This document shows, piece by piece, positions 42,614 through 52,295 of a stretch of 64,000 bases of DNA. The stretch lies in contig CALIBN010000015.1 of assembly GCA_938045545.1 (NCBI GenBank), forward strand, positions 20,962-84,961, given 5' to 3'. Made by a program: the position numbers and the translations under genes. The notes beneath the pieces were generated by a model, which was given only the letters and a program-made list of their open reading frames with translations, made no database searches and was not told the DNA's origin. This DNA is from an uncultured archaeon (GTDB lineage Archaea; Thermoproteota; EX4484-205; JAAOZP01). Every line of letters begins with the position of its first letter. Position 1 is the first letter of the stretch.

Positions 42614-44578
42614 ATGCTGATGAAGGATAGAATCTTCCCGGCTTTCAAGAGGCCCAGGAAGCTCAGGGTACTTGATGTCCGCCCATATTCTTGGCATGAA
42701 CAGATGACGATAACTTGCGCACAGGGCTTGATCAACCGTGTTATGCCAAGAGTCTATCTGGTTTTCGACGATTACGTTGACAGGCTGTGGTTGTCAATCT
42801 ACGGGAAAAGATACGGTGTTAAGCATGAGGAGGTTAACAGCCTCTACGAGCTACTGTCATACTTTAGAAAGGAAATAGCAGGGTTTGTGGTTTACGACGA
42901 GAACATGCTGCACTCTTCGAACGTGGCTATGACTTACGGGAGTATTCGCAACGCGGTTCCAGCGTCACCAGAGGTTGCGGAAAGGCTTTCTGAAGCTGGC
43001 TTCAGGAAAGTAGCCGACTTCAGGGGGAGATGGAGAAACAGGCTTGAAGCCTACGAATGGGCTTTTCAAAACTTGATGAAGCAGTGTAACAGAAGGATTG
43101 TTGGAAGTATGTGTGTAGACCCTCCTTTAACCTCCTTCACGAATAAGCATCATGTTAGAGACTATCTTGTTGCGGTGAAAGCATTCTCGTTCGACCTTTC
43201 CACCAAGATTAGGGACCGCCGGGAAGTAGAATTGTTCGACAGGATACTTGGCTCTTTCGACTCTTTAGGAGTGGTTTTAGGATGGCACTGCATCAGGGAC
43301 CTTGAGTCAGAGGCTGTTGCAAGAGCCTCTAGAAATGGTTTCTTCGTGCTTTGCAACCTGAGTTCTCCAAACTTGACTGTCCATTCGGGTATAAAGACTA
43401 ATTTCAAGTTTAAACAGAAGCACGCCAGCAAAGTAACATTGGAGGATAAGGTTTACGTGACTTTCGTACAGTCTGACGGAGACGCTATTTGGGCGATGAA
43501 CAATTTTCAAAACCTTAACTGGCTTGACAGCCAGAGGGGAAGGTTTCCATACACGTGGGAGATCCAACCCCTGTTGCTGGACCTAGCACCCGGAATGCTT
43601 GAGCACTACTATAGGACTGCTACTTCAAACGATTATTTCATAGCAGGACCTTCTGGAGCAGGCTATACGGCGCCAAGCGTTAACAAGCGCCTTGACGAGT
43701 TTCTCGTGCAGACTAGTAGGTATATGGAGGCGTGTGATTTAAGATCCATATTGATCATGAACCGTAACCCCCGGGTGGCCTATCAGGAGCTTGAAGACCC
43801 GAGGATACCTGAGGCTTTTGCCAAAGGGCTTAAAAACTGTTTCGGATTCCTACATGGTTACGCGGGGTCGGCTTTCGAGCCAGCCATCTTCGTCGACAAT
43901 ACGCCCTATTTTCACACCACGCTTTACGCTTCCGCTTCAACCGATATTCTGAAAGAGCTGAAGAGGCTTGTGGAAGGTTGTGAAACACGACCATTATTCG
44001 TCTCAATACACGTTAGAGAGGAGGTTAAAATGCCGGTTTTACGCAGCGTAATAGAAAAACTTAGTGGTGGAACATATAGGGTTGTGAAGACGGATGAGTT
44101 CATGCTTGCCTTGAAAAAGGCGTATGAAAAAGGCCTGTTTAAACAAGGCTTCTCAGAATCAGCGGGAGAGTCCCTTAAGGAGAACGGTAAAACAGTTTGG
44201 GAAAACTGTCGCCGGAGGGTTGAACGCTTAGAGAAGCTGGTTGAAATGGATGAGCAAGGGATGCTGGCGGAGTATGACTCCGGCGGATATGGTTTCACCG
44301 TGGAGGAGCTGCCGGATCTTTTGGCTTACGACGCGGTTGAGACAGCGCTACGTCTTGTCCAGGCAGCGCTGAACATTAAGGGAGTCTACGCGAACAGCAT
44401 TGAGAAGAGCGTTGAAGACTTTCTGAAGGAGTACGGCGAGCTTCCTCAGGCTCAGGTAGTTGAAACAGTTTTAGAAACCTGGAGAAGCTGGGAGAAAGCA
44501 AAGTGCAGCATGGAAGAGGCGAGGACGCTGGCGAGAAGAGTAATCGGGTTTGCGAAGGCTCTCGGTGAAAAACTTTAG
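42614..44578 (+). CDS. GxGYxYP-like putative glycosidase/carbohydrate-associated protein
   Basis: A 654-residue protein matching the GxGYxYP family, putative glycoside hydrolases found beside polysaccharide genes. Evidence is the N-terminal LRVLDVRPYSWHEQMTITCA and QGLINR block, the central VYVTFVQSDGDAIWAMNNF (Asp-Gly-Asp region) and the signature AGPSGAGYTAPSV, where the second Tyr of GxGYxYP is Ala. The last ~170 residues are an added helical, coiled-coil-like domain, beyond the usual length. No signal peptide is seen, so it is probably intracellular. Activity has not been established for the family. Confidence 0.78.
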   Translation: MLMKDRIFPAFKRPRKLRVLDVRPYSWHEQMTITCAQGLINRVMPRVYLVFDDYVDRLWLSIYGKRYGVKHEEVNSLYELLSYFRKEIAGFVVYDENMLHSSNVAMTYGSIRNAVPASPEVAERLSEAGFRKVADFRGRWRNRLEAYEWAFQNLMKQCNRRIVGSMCVDPPLTSFTNKHHVRDYLVAVKAFSFDLSTKIRDRREVELFDRILGSFDSLGVVLGWHCIRDLESEAVARASRNGFFVLCNLSSPNLTVHSGIKTNFKFKQKHASKVTLEDKVYVTFVQSDGDAIWAMNNFQNLNWLDSQRGRFPYTWEIQPLLLDLAPGMLEHYYRTATSNDYFIAGPSGAGYTAPSVNKRLDEFLVQTSRYMEACDLRSILIMNRNPRVAYQELEDPRIPEAFAKGLKNCFGFLHGYAGSAFEPAIFVDNTPYFHTTLYASASTDILKELKRLVEGCETRPLFVSIHVREEVKMPVLRSVIEKLSGGTYRVVKTDEFMLALKKAYEKGLFKQGFSESAGESLKENGKTVWENCRRRVERLEKLVEMDEQGMLAEYDSGGYGFTVEELPDLLAYDAVETALRLVQAALNIKGVYANSIEKSVEDFLKEYGELPQAQVVETVLETWRSWEKAKCSMEEARTLARRVIGFAKALGEKL

Positions 44579-44630
44579 AAGGCTTTCAAATGGTTTACTA
44601 TGTGAGCGAGCTGAAGTCCTCCCGCTCCAG

Positions 44631-45017
44631 TCATGCGATGAGCAAGGCTACAGCTATCGCAACGTCGCTCGTCCTATCGTGGCTTAAGCTGATCAAAATG
44701 TTTCTCGCACCCTTCTCGCGAAGAATATTTAGAAGCGTTTCGCTCATAACCACCCTAGCCTCTTGGTCGACGGCCTCGACCTCAACACCCCTCCACCCAA
44801 GCCGACTCCTGCTAGCACGGCCTATTGCTTTGAAAACCGCCTCCTTAGCCGCAAACCTGACGGCCAGCTTCTCATAAGAATAGCCTGATTGAAAACAGTA
44901 TTCAAGCTCTCTTTCTGTGAAAACCCTTTTTAGAAAACTTGCGCCACATTTTTCTATAGCCTTTTTAACCCTGCTTATCGAAACAACGTCCACGCCGACC
45001 CCGATTATCAAGCCCAA
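44631..45017 (-). CDS. acpS: Holo-[acyl-carrier-protein] synthase
   Basis: A 128-residue phosphopantetheinyl transferase that loads CoA's phosphopantetheine onto ACP. Family motifs are IIGVGVDVVSISRVKKAI (metal Asp), FTERELEYCF, YEKLAVRFAAKEAVFKAIG (Glu and Lys) and a closing ISLSHDRTSDVAIA. The length is standard. The start is TTG 45017, nine bases after the acp stop, and it is the last gene of the pta operon. Dedicated AcpS is uncommon in archaea, and its pairing with the acp gene shows that the carrier is used in holo form. Confidence 0.93.
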   Translation of the reverse strand: MGLIIGVGVDVVSISRVKKAIEKCGASFLKRVFTERELEYCFQSGYSYEKLAVRFAAKEAVFKAIGRASRSRLGWRGVEVEAVDQEARVVMSETLLNILREKGARNILISLSHDRTSDVAIAVALLIA

Positions 45018-45026
45018 CTGGACGCG

Positions 45027-45272
45027 TTAGCGCCCTGCTTGAGCCAGCTTAGCCTTTATGTACTCGACAACCTGTCCGACCGTCTGGTTTTTCTCCGCCT
45101 CCTCCTCAGGAATCTCCAGGTTGAAAGCCTCCTCAAATGTTGCAATAAGTTCAACAGTGTCTATGGATTCAGCCATAAGGTCGTCCACGAGGGAAGTGTC
45201 ATCCCTCAAGCTGTCAACGCTTACGCGGAAGTGTTCAGCTATTATCTTCTTAACCTTCTCCTCAACCGACAT
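45027..45272 (-). CDS. acp: Acyl carrier protein
   Basis: An 81-residue acidic four-helix carrier. The phosphopantetheine Ser is in LMAESIDTVELI (the bacterial DSLD motif becomes ESID), and the helix II region EEAFNLEIPEEEAE follows. The start lies one base after the sugar nucleotidyltransferase stop, and acpS follows directly. It carries acyl groups as thioesters, either for fatty-acid-like or for specialised lipid or lipoate synthesis. No ketosynthase gene is present in the window. Confidence 0.95.
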   Translation of the reverse strand: MSVEEKVKKIIAEHFRVSVDSLRDDTSLVDDLMAESIDTVELIATFEEAFNLEIPEEEAEKNQTVGQVVEYIKAKLAQAGR

Positions 45273-45273
45273 T

Positions 45274-46554
45274 CTATAGGCCTCCTCGCTCCAATCTTGC
45301 CTCTGCCTTCCTTATTAAAGTTTCCCTCTCCTCCCTAGTGTCCTGATATATTTTCTCAAGCATTCTGATGTAGCTCTCAGACATTACGATCGACCTCCTA
45401 GACATAACCCTCTTCTCCGCCTCAACGGTCCTTCTGAAGCCAGCCCCCCTTCTCAACCTCCCCTCGGCATACCAGGAGAAGCTTGGAATGTATTTTGGAA
45501 GAACCTCCCCGCCGAGGAGGACGCATGCTACTCCGACAACAGTCCCGGTGTTCAGCAGGCAGCCTATGCCGAACTTCGTGTGATCACCTATGAAGCTCCC
45601 TACCTTTATGTCTCCCGTGTCCATTAGCCTACCTTTAACATAGACGTCAACATTGCTATAATCGTTCTTCAAATCGCTATTAGTGGTGAGAGCGCCGATA
45701 TTAACCCACTCACCAACGTACGCATGGCCGAGGAAACCCGTGTGATACTTGTTAGAATAACCTTGGATGATGCTCGCCTCAACCTCTCCGCCAACCCGGC
45801 AGACAGGTCCTATGCTCGTCTCCTCCCTTATGTTTCCGCGAACGACCCAAGTATCCCTGCCGATGTAGCATGGGCCCTCCACGCGGCTGAACGGATATAT
45901 CCGTGCACCCTCGTCAACCATTATTGGGCCGGAGCTAGTGTCGAGCACGACGAAAGGATGTATGGCTGCACTCTTACTAACGTGAAGCATGCTCTTATCG
46001 CCGACGACAGCAATCCTCTCTTCTAACGCTTTAACCCCCTCCTTCTTAGACCAGTATGCCTCAAAATCCTCCTTGAGCAACTCGTGATTATACTGGACGA
46101 GATGCCATGGGTACTCCACCATCCGGGCATCAACCTGCTTTACGCTGAGCTCAGACCTCAGTTTTTCAATAGTCTTCTGAAGAGTATCCGAAAGGTTTTT
46201 CCTAATGGTTTCCCTCTTGACGCGAATATAAACGATATCGCCCTTACACATGGCGATAATCTCATCGTCCTCGGAAGGGAGGCGGCCGTGCTCTGGAAGC
46301 CACCTTCCGTTAACTAAAAGAGCGTCATCCCTACTCAGATCCTCAAGGCTGTTCACAGCAGCATCTCCAAGCCTTTCCCTTAGAACTAGTGCTAAGTGAT
46401 CCCTGACGAAAAAAGAGGTTTCAACACCAGGATTAATCCTCCTGATTCTCTCGACCAGCGTCATAGACCCGCATCTCAACTCGAAAGTAGCCCTTGTAAG
46501 CGTTAACGGGTAAAGAAGGTCATACTTCTCATCCTCGAATAGGCATATCTTCAA
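45274..46554 (-). CDS. Sugar nucleotidyltransferase/left-handed beta-helix protein (GlmU-like)
   Basis: A 426-residue protein. The N-terminal half begins MKICLFEDEKYDLLYPLTLT and is the NTP_transf_4 type of nucleotidyltransferase. The C-terminal half (from ~residue 215) is a left-handed beta helix with hexapeptide turns (IYPFSRVEGPCYIGRDTWVV, TSIGPVCRVGG, YVGEWVNIGALTTNSDLKND). In relatives this pairs UDP/dTDP-sugar formation with an acyltransferase-like helix. A sugar-1-phosphate substrate is inferred. Lying next to acp, the helix could accept acyl-ACP, as in LpxA-like enzymes. It sits in one operon with pta-ackA upstream. Confidence 0.85.
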   Translation of the reverse strand: MKICLFEDEKYDLLYPLTLTRATFELRCGSMTLVERIRRINPGVETSFFVRDHLALVLRERLGDAAVNSLEDLSRDDALLVNGRWLPEHGRLPSEDDEIIAMCKGDIVYIRVKRETIRKNLSDTLQKTIEKLRSELSVKQVDARMVEYPWHLVQYNHELLKEDFEAYWSKKEGVKALEERIAVVGDKSMLHVSKSAAIHPFVVLDTSSGPIMVDEGARIYPFSRVEGPCYIGRDTWVVRGNIREETSIGPVCRVGGEVEASIIQGYSNKYHTGFLGHAYVGEWVNIGALTTNSDLKNDYSNVDVYVKGRLMDTGDIKVGSFIGDHTKFGIGCLLNTGTVVGVACVLLGGEVLPKYIPSFSWYAEGRLRRGAGFRRTVEAEKRVMSRRSIVMSESYIRMLEKIYQDTREERETLIRKAEARLERGGL

Positions 46555-46583
46555 TCCTTCTCACCGCTGCCAGCTTTATGTTT

Positions 46584-47795
46584 TTAACGGTTTAATAAGT
46601 GTTTCCTAGTCTCCTCAGCAATAGCAAGCTCCTCATCGGTCGGTACAACTAGAACCCTAACCTTAGACTGCTCGCTGCTTATTACCCCGGTTCTGCCCAC
46701 CGTGGCCCTGTTCGCATCCTCGTCGATCTTCAACCCCAGGAAACCCAGGTTGTCGCATATCATTCCCCTTATGAGAGGATCGTTCTCACCTATCCCCCCT
46801 GTGAATACCAGTACGTCAAGCCCGCCAAGTACCGCAGCGTAGGCGCCTATATACTTCTTAGCCCTGTAAGCGAAGACCTCCAGCGCGAGCCTGGCCCTCT
46901 TGCTGCCAGCCTCAGCCTCCCTCTCCACATCCCTGATGTCGTTGCTAACGCCTGAGACACCTAGTAGACCACTCTTCTTGTTAAGCATGTCTTCAACTTC
47001 TCTAGGGGGAAAGCCTTCGCCGATAAGGTAGAAAACTATCGAAGGATCTATGTCCCCGCTCCTAGTTCCCATGACTAGTCCTTCCAGCGGAGTGAAACCC
47101 ATGCTAGTATCTATTGAGCGGCCGTTCTTAACAGCGGTGATGCTGCACCCGTTTCCGAGATGACAGGTTATCATCCTGAGTTTCTCAATAGGCTCGCCGA
47201 GGATTTCAGCAGCCTTCTGGGCAACATACTTGTGGCTTGTCCCGTGGAAACCGTATCTCCTGATTCCGAACTTCCCGTAAAGCTCATATGGTATGGCGTA
47301 GAGATAGGCTGTCTCCGGCATGGTCTGGTGGAAAGCGGTGTCGAACACGGCCACCTGGGGGACGCTTGGAAGAAGGCTTCGCGCAGCCTCTATACCAGCT
47401 ATGTTGGGAGGATTATGGAGTGGAGCCAGTTTAGCCCATTTCCTAAGAGCGCCAAGAACATTCTCGTCGACGATGGTGGATTCGAAGAAAGCATCCCCGC
47501 CGTGAACAACCCTGTGTCCAACAGCAACTATCTCCCTAAGCGAATCAATAGCCTTGGGCTCAGCTTCGAGGAGAATCCTGAGGATGATCTCAAGGCCCTG
47601 CCTATGGTTGGAAACATCGACCTCGCTCCTCGCTACTATTCCACTGACCTCATGCCTAAGTATTGCCGGCCTGCTTCCAATTCTTTCAAGCAAGCCGCTG
47701 GCAACGCCTGTCAGCGAATCGGCGTCGAAAAGTTTGTATTTTATGGAGGAGCTGCCGCAGTTTACAACGAGTATTTTTCCCGGCAACCGTGTCAC
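46584..47795 (-). CDS. ackA: Acetate kinase
   Basis: Interconverts acetyl-phosphate + ADP and acetate + ATP. The 403-residue length is typical. Signatures are [16 protein letters not shown] at the start, [31 protein letters not shown] (catalytic His and Arg), [10 protein letters not shown] and FTGGIGEND. The GTG start overlaps the pta stop (GTGA), so the two are translationally coupled. The Pta-AckA pair is rare in archaea, being known in Methanosarcina and Bathyarchaeia, and points to acetate production or activation with substrate-level ATP. Confidence 0.97.
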   Translation of the reverse strand: MTRLPGKILVVNCGSSSIKYKLFDADSLTGVASGLLERIGSRPAILRHEVSGIVARSEVDVSNHRQGLEIILRILLEAEPKAIDSLREIVAVGHRVVHGGDAFFESTIVDENVLGALRKWAKLAPLHNPPNIAGIEAARSLLPSVPQVAVFDTAFHQTMPETAYLYAIPYELYGKFGIRRYGFHGTSHKYVAQKAAEILGEPIEKLRMITCHLGNGCSITAVKNGRSIDTSMGFTPLEGLVMGTRSGDIDPSIVFYLIGEGFPPREVEDMLNKKSGLLGVSGVSNDIRDVEREAEAGSKRARLALEVFAYRAKKYIGAYAAVLGGLDVLVFTGGIGENDPLIRGMICDNLGFLGLKIDEDANRATVGRTGVISSEQSKVRVLVVPTDEELAIAEETRKHLLNR

Positions 47796-48796
47796 CCGGC
47801 TGACTGCGCTAGAACAGAGACAACGGCTATAGCCCCAACAATATCTTCAACCTTAGCACCCCTTGAAAGGTCGCTGACAGGCTTCTTGAAACCCTGGAGA
47901 ATAGGTCCATAGGCCCCGGCTCCAGCCACGTGTTGAGTAAGCTTGTACGCGATGTTCCCAGCGTCAAGGTCTGGAAATATCAGGATGTTTGCCCTCCCAG
48001 CAACGGGGCCGAGGTCCCTCAGCTTCTTCCTTGCGACTTCGATCACGAGTGCCGCGTCAGCCTGAAGCTCCCCGTCAACCTTTATTTCAGGCGCTCGCCT
48101 CCTAACGATCTCCGTGGCTCTCGCCACCTTATCCACAAGAGGGTGGATCGCGCTACCCTTGGTTGAGAAGGAGAGCATCGCAACCCTCGGCTCCCAGCCT
48201 AGTAGCCTGCTGACGCTTCTGGCAGTAGATATAGCTATGTCCGCAAGCTGCTCAGGAGTGGGGTCTGGGTTTACTGCAGCGTCAGCGTAAACCAAGACGC
48301 CGTTTTCACCAATACTCTTTTTCATAGTCTCCATTATGAAGAAGCTTGAAGGTGTTTCAACCCCTTCTTCATACCCGATTACAAGATGGCTCGCCTTAAT
48401 AACGTTTGCAGTAGTGGTGGAGGCGCCGGCAACCATGGCGTCAGCCAAACCCGTTTTAACCATCATGCAAGCAAAGTAGAGCGGCCTGCTAAGTATTCTT
48501 CTCGCAACAGCCTCGCTGACGCCCTTCTCCTCCCGGATCCTGCAGTACTCCTTGACAAAACCGTCTAAATAGCCGGAGGCCGACGGGTCTACGACTTCAA
48601 CTCCGGTTAAGGATAAGCCTAATTCAGCAGCATTCTTCTCCACGGTTTCCCTAGAGCCCAGCAGTATTGGCTTTGCAACACCCTGCTCCACGGAGGCGAC
48701 AGTCGCTCTCAATATTCTCTCATCCTCAGGCTCCGGTAGAACAATCCTCATCGGCTTCTCCCTAGCCCTGTTCTTTATCAACTGGATTACCGACAA
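47792..48796 (-). CDS. pta: Phosphate acetyltransferase
   Basis: Converts acetyl-CoA and phosphate to acetyl-phosphate. A 334-residue short-form Pta without the N-terminal regulatory domain. Typical stretches are [79 protein letters not shown] and [20 protein letters not shown]. The start is TTG 48796, needed for the normal N-terminus. It is the first gene of the five-gene operon pta-ackA-nucleotidyltransferase-acp-acpS. Confidence 0.97.
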   Translation of the reverse strand: MSVIQLIKNRAREKPMRIVLPEPEDERILRATVASVEQGVAKPILLGSRETVEKNAAELGLSLTGVEVVDPSASGYLDGFVKEYCRIREEKGVSEAVARRILSRPLYFACMMVKTGLADAMVAGASTTTANVIKASHLVIGYEEGVETPSSFFIMETMKKSIGENGVLVYADAAVNPDPTPEQLADIAISTARSVSRLLGWEPRVAMLSFSTKGSAIHPLVDKVARATEIVRRRAPEIKVDGELQADAALVIEVARKKLRDLGPVAGRANILIFPDLDAGNIAYKLTQHVAGAGAYGPILQGFKKPVSDLSRGAKVEDIVGAIAVVSVLAQSAG

Positions 48797-49001
48797 TCCG
48801 CCGGGGAAAAACTGAGGAATTTAATAAACTTTTTGCACTAGACATCTTCTATGAATACTGTTAATCAGCCTGGATTCGTGCAACGGGGCTGCGGCTCTTT
48901 AAATACGCTGGGCACAATACTGCAACGCGTTTCCCGTATTAATATGGCAAGAAATAATTAACACGAAAGCCTTTTTAAAGGAGGCATGATGATAACTTGG
49001 G

Positions 49002-50066
49002 ATGAAAATAAGATCTGTAACGCTTTTCGCAGCATCTGGAGACATGAAGAGCGTTAGGGAGCGTATCGCCAACCTGGGTTCAATGCTTTCATTCCACATG
49101 GAATCAATGTTTCTCTCGGAAAGTGTTTGGAGCACCAGGGTGGCGCTTCCACCCCTAGGCGAGCAGGAGTCACCCATGAAACGGGCCTCTCAGCTTCTGG
49201 ATCTAAATGTCGTAAACTATGTTTCGATAGGGCAGGTTGAGGACACGCATCCGGCTTTAGACGAGGCTGCGGAGGTTGCTGAAAACGGGCTCTACGTGTC
49301 GATAAACATGAGGAACGTCAGTAGAATTAAGAGCATTGTAAACGTTCTGAGGAAAGCTTGTGAAAAAAACCCTTCCAATGGAAGCCGGATATGCGTCAAT
49401 ATGGGTGGAAACATTGTTACACCCTACTTTCCTTCAGCATGCAACCTTCATGGTGAAGAAGGATTGGCGATATCCCTGCTGTATCCCAGCCTGCTTAGAC
49501 ACAAGCATTTAAGCCAGTTTCAAGACATTCTCGCCGAAGTTTACGCTTCTACCGAGAAGGTTGGGCTGAAGCTTTCAGAGAGGCTAGGGGTCAATTACTA
49601 CGGGATCGACGTCTCACTGTCGCCGTGGATGGAGGAGAGCGTTGCAGAGATCATCGAGTTCACCTCGGGGGTTAAAATGCCTCTTCCAGGAACCTTCAGC
49701 ATCATCAGGGAGATAAACAGTCTGATTGGGAACGCTGTTAAAACAGCCGGGATAAAGGCAACAGGCTATAACGAGGTAATGCTGCCGGTTGCAGAGGACA
49801 ATGTTCTGAAGGAGAGGGTTGCTGCAGGAGAAGTTAAGCTTAGGGACCTTGTACACTTGGCTTCAGCATGCGTTTCAGGGGTTGACATGGCTGTGGTTTC
49901 AGACAATGCTCCGAGCAGGATTATAGAGGGGGTTTTTAAAGACCTTTTTGAAGTAAGCATGTTGAAAGACAGGGCCACAGGGTTGAGAATAATTTTCACA
50001 CCTGCAGAACCGGGTGAAACAGTTAAACTTAATTTCTTCGGGTGGACACCAGTAATATTCCCCTAA
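49002..50066 (+). CDS. DUF711/UPF0210 family protein
   Basis: A 354-residue protein of the DUF711 family, whose members share a fold with glycyl-radical enzymes but lack a proven activity. Family segments are LFAASGDMKSVRERI, YVSINMRNVSRIKSIVNVL, SERLGVNYYGIDVSLSPW and DMAVVSDNAPSRIIEGVF. It is a little shorter than bacterial members (about 450). An ATG start with a promoter-like region stands upstream. A 68-residue gene follows 34 bases later and may be its partner, replacing the ACT-domain partner usual in bacteria. Confidence 0.85.
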   Translation: MKIRSVTLFAASGDMKSVRERIANLGSMLSFHMESMFLSESVWSTRVALPPLGEQESPMKRASQLLDLNVVNYVSIGQVEDTHPALDEAAEVAENGLYVSINMRNVSRIKSIVNVLRKACEKNPSNGSRICVNMGGNIVTPYFPSACNLHGEEGLAISLLYPSLLRHKHLSQFQDILAEVYASTEKVGLKLSERLGVNYYGIDVSLSPWMEESVAEIIEFTSGVKMPLPGTFSIIREINSLIGNAVKTAGIKATGYNEVMLPVAEDNVLKERVAAGEVKLRDLVHLASACVSGVDMAVVSDNAPSRIIEGVFKDLFEVSMLKDRATGLRIIFTPAEPGETVKLNFFGWTPVIFP

Positions 50067-50100
50067 AGCTTTATATTTCAAGCGGGAGTGTTAACTTGGT

Positions 50101-50307
50101 ATGGGGGTAGTTCATAGGCCGGATGATATTCTCAACAGGAGGAGACGCATCGAAATCGTTTTGAGAGACCTTAACCCTGGCGTTAGAGAACTCGTGCTCA
50201 ACATAGTGGACTCTTGGAAAGGCAGGGAATCCGTTGAGAATTTGAAGCGTGCTGTCGGCGAGGAGAAGGCTATGAAAATAGTTAAAGAGCTAAACCTGCA
50301 AGATTAA
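50101..50307 (+). CDS. Small helical protein of unknown function
   Basis: A 68-residue, highly charged helical protein (RRRRIEIVLRDLNPGVRELV near the N-terminus). It follows the DUF711 gene by 34 bases on the same strand, which suggests co-transcription. No family is recognised. A reasonable start and codon usage like the neighbours support a real gene, but the evidence is modest. Confidence 0.55.
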   Translation: MGVVHRPDDILNRRRRIEIVLRDLNPGVRELVLNIVDSWKGRESVENLKRAVGEEKAMKIVKELNLQD

Positions 50308-50718
50308 CGTTTAACCATAGACGGTGAAGAGGATTCAGGCTACCTACGGCCATATTTCTTCCCAGAAAGTAACGTAGTGGCCGCCTTCGCAGCTTGCAAC
50401 CCGCCCTCCGAAGAGAGAACCCATTTCACGTTATAGTGGCAAAAATAAGAGCATGTCTCTCATTCCATTGGCAACGCCGGTCAACCCATTGTTTCATCCT
50501 TATACGCTTTTTCGGAACACTCCGTCGTGAACTTTCTCATCGTCTAGCCAAGGTGCTCAAGTAAAAAAGGATCAGTGGAAGGGCAAGATGTAATGGCCCC
50601 GTGGACTTTCATACTTCTCACTCTCCTATTATTATCTTCAACATTACACTATAAATTTAACGATGTCCTTAGTGCAGTAGAGCAGGTTTCGAGGAAAACT
50701 AATGCCGATTGGCTTCTC
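50308..50718. other. Gene-free stretch
   Basis: Nothing convincing is seen. A plus-strand frame from 50593 with a hydrophobic start (FILLTLLLLSS) runs on antisense to the rhamnulokinase gene and has no family support. Confidence 0.4.
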
Positions 50719-52206
50719 CTAGCCCGGCTTCGTAGCTATGGCGCAGAAACGGGCGTAAGCATCTTCAACGGATTCTCCACGCTCCGGTTCGAATACTCTG
50801 AAATCAAACGAATTCCTAACTATCTGCCTTATATCCTTATGGGATCTCACGAAACCCATTGCATATGCTTGCATGAGAATGTTGCCGATGGAGGTTGCCT
50901 CCACCGGCCCGGCAATTACTTTTATCCCGGTGAAGTCAGCGGTAAGCTGGTTCAGCAACCAGTTTCTAGACCCGCCCCCAATGATGTTAATCCGGTTTAT
51001 TTTTCTCCCGGTCAACTCCATTATCCTTTCTAAGACGAGCCTGTATTTGAAGGCCAGGCTTTCGAGTATTATTCTAACCATCTCACCCTCATCCCTCGGC
51101 TTCTCCTGATTAGTCTCGTCTAGGTAGCGTGTTATTTCCTCAACCATGTTCGCCGGGGCCATGAACCTCCCATCATCAGGGTCGATGAAAGCCACGAATC
51201 CTCTGGACTTGCTTGCAAGATGAGTTAGTTCATCGTAAGAGTATTCCTTGCCCTGGCTAATCCAGTTTCTCCTGCATTCCTGAAGGAGCCACAACCCTTG
51301 AACGTTGCGTAGAAACCTGAATTTTCCGAGGACACCTCCCTCATTAGTGAAGTTGTATTCCAACGAGTTCCGGCTTATGATCGGCTTATCTACTTCAATA
51401 CCCACGAGGGACCAGGTTCCGGAGCTTATGTAGGCCGACCCCTCGTCCTCGAGGAGTGCTGCTGCCACTGCAGAAGCCGTGTCGTGGCAGGCAGGAGCTA
51501 CGATCGAAACCCTACCGCTAAGTTTAAGCTCTTCAGCGAGGTACACGGAGATTTTACCGAGCACGGTTCCAGGCTTAACTATCTCAGGCAGGAAATGCGT
51601 CGGGATTCCCAGCCTCTCTAGGAGTTCATAGTCCCAGTTGTCCTTAGACGGGTTATAGAATTGTGTGGTTGTGGCGTCCGAAAACTCTGAAACCTTTACG
51701 CCGGACAGCCAGTAGTTGAACAGGTCGGGCATCATCAGGAATTTGTCCGCGGCCTTGAGCATTGAGGACTTGTTTAAGACCAGTGAATACAGCTGGTAAA
51801 GGGTGTTCAGCCTCATGAACTGGATTCCCGTCCTGAAATAGATCTCTTCCCTTGAAACCCTTTTAAAAACTTCTTCAAAGGCACGTTCCGTCCTGGGATC
51901 CCTATAGTGATGAGGGTTCCCGAGAAGCTCACCGTTGCTATCTAGGAGCGCGAAGTCCACGCCCCAAGTGTCCACGCCGATCGATTCAAGGTTTCCGTTC
52001 AACTTAGAGCTGGCGAGCGAGGCAGCGTTCTTAACCTCGCTCCATATCCTTAAAACATCCCAGAATACGCTATCCCCTATTTTCACCGGCATGTTTGGAA
52101 ACCTATAGATTTCATTCACCTCTATCTTATTCTCGGCGAGTATTCCGATTAGTGCTCTACCACTCTCCGCCCCAAGGTCAAAAGCGAGAAAGGCGGGATT
52201 ATGCAT
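50719..52206 (-). CDS. rhaB: Rhamnulokinase
   Basis: A 495-residue FGGY-family sugar kinase that phosphorylates L-rhamnulose. The N-terminal phosphate motif is AFDLGAESGRALIG, and GVDTWGVDFALLDSNGELLG carries the catalytic Asp. PACHDTASAVAAALL, SSGTWSLVGIE, LRNVQGLWLLQECRR and the adenosine motif INIIGGGSRNWLLNQL complete the family set. The pattern fits RhaB best among FGGY kinases, although fuculose kinase is an alternative. No rhamnose isomerase or aldolase gene lies in the window. It marks the start of the carbohydrate region. Confidence 0.92.
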   Translation of the reverse strand: MHNPAFLAFDLGAESGRALIGILAENKIEVNEIYRFPNMPVKIGDSVFWDVLRIWSEVKNAASLASSKLNGNLESIGVDTWGVDFALLDSNGELLGNPHHYRDPRTERAFEEVFKRVSREEIYFRTGIQFMRLNTLYQLYSLVLNKSSMLKAADKFLMMPDLFNYWLSGVKVSEFSDATTTQFYNPSKDNWDYELLERLGIPTHFLPEIVKPGTVLGKISVYLAEELKLSGRVSIVAPACHDTASAVAAALLEDEGSAYISSGTWSLVGIEVDKPIISRNSLEYNFTNEGGVLGKFRFLRNVQGLWLLQECRRNWISQGKEYSYDELTHLASKSRGFVAFIDPDDGRFMAPANMVEEITRYLDETNQEKPRDEGEMVRIILESLAFKYRLVLERIMELTGRKINRINIIGGGSRNWLLNQLTADFTGIKVIAGPVEATSIGNILMQAYAMGFVRSHKDIRQIVRNSFDFRVFEPERGESVEDAYARFCAIATKPG

Positions 52207-52295
52207 GAACTCTTAAAGCATAGTAAATTTTAAGCTTTTCCCTATGGAACAATAAAAAACGTTAAACTGTAATTAACCACACGGATTGAATGGTT

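Noticed and set aside
50575..51033. Frame with a hydrophobic N-terminus antisense to rhamnulokinase
   Set aside because: Most of it lies antisense to a conserved kinase and the remainder has no family match.
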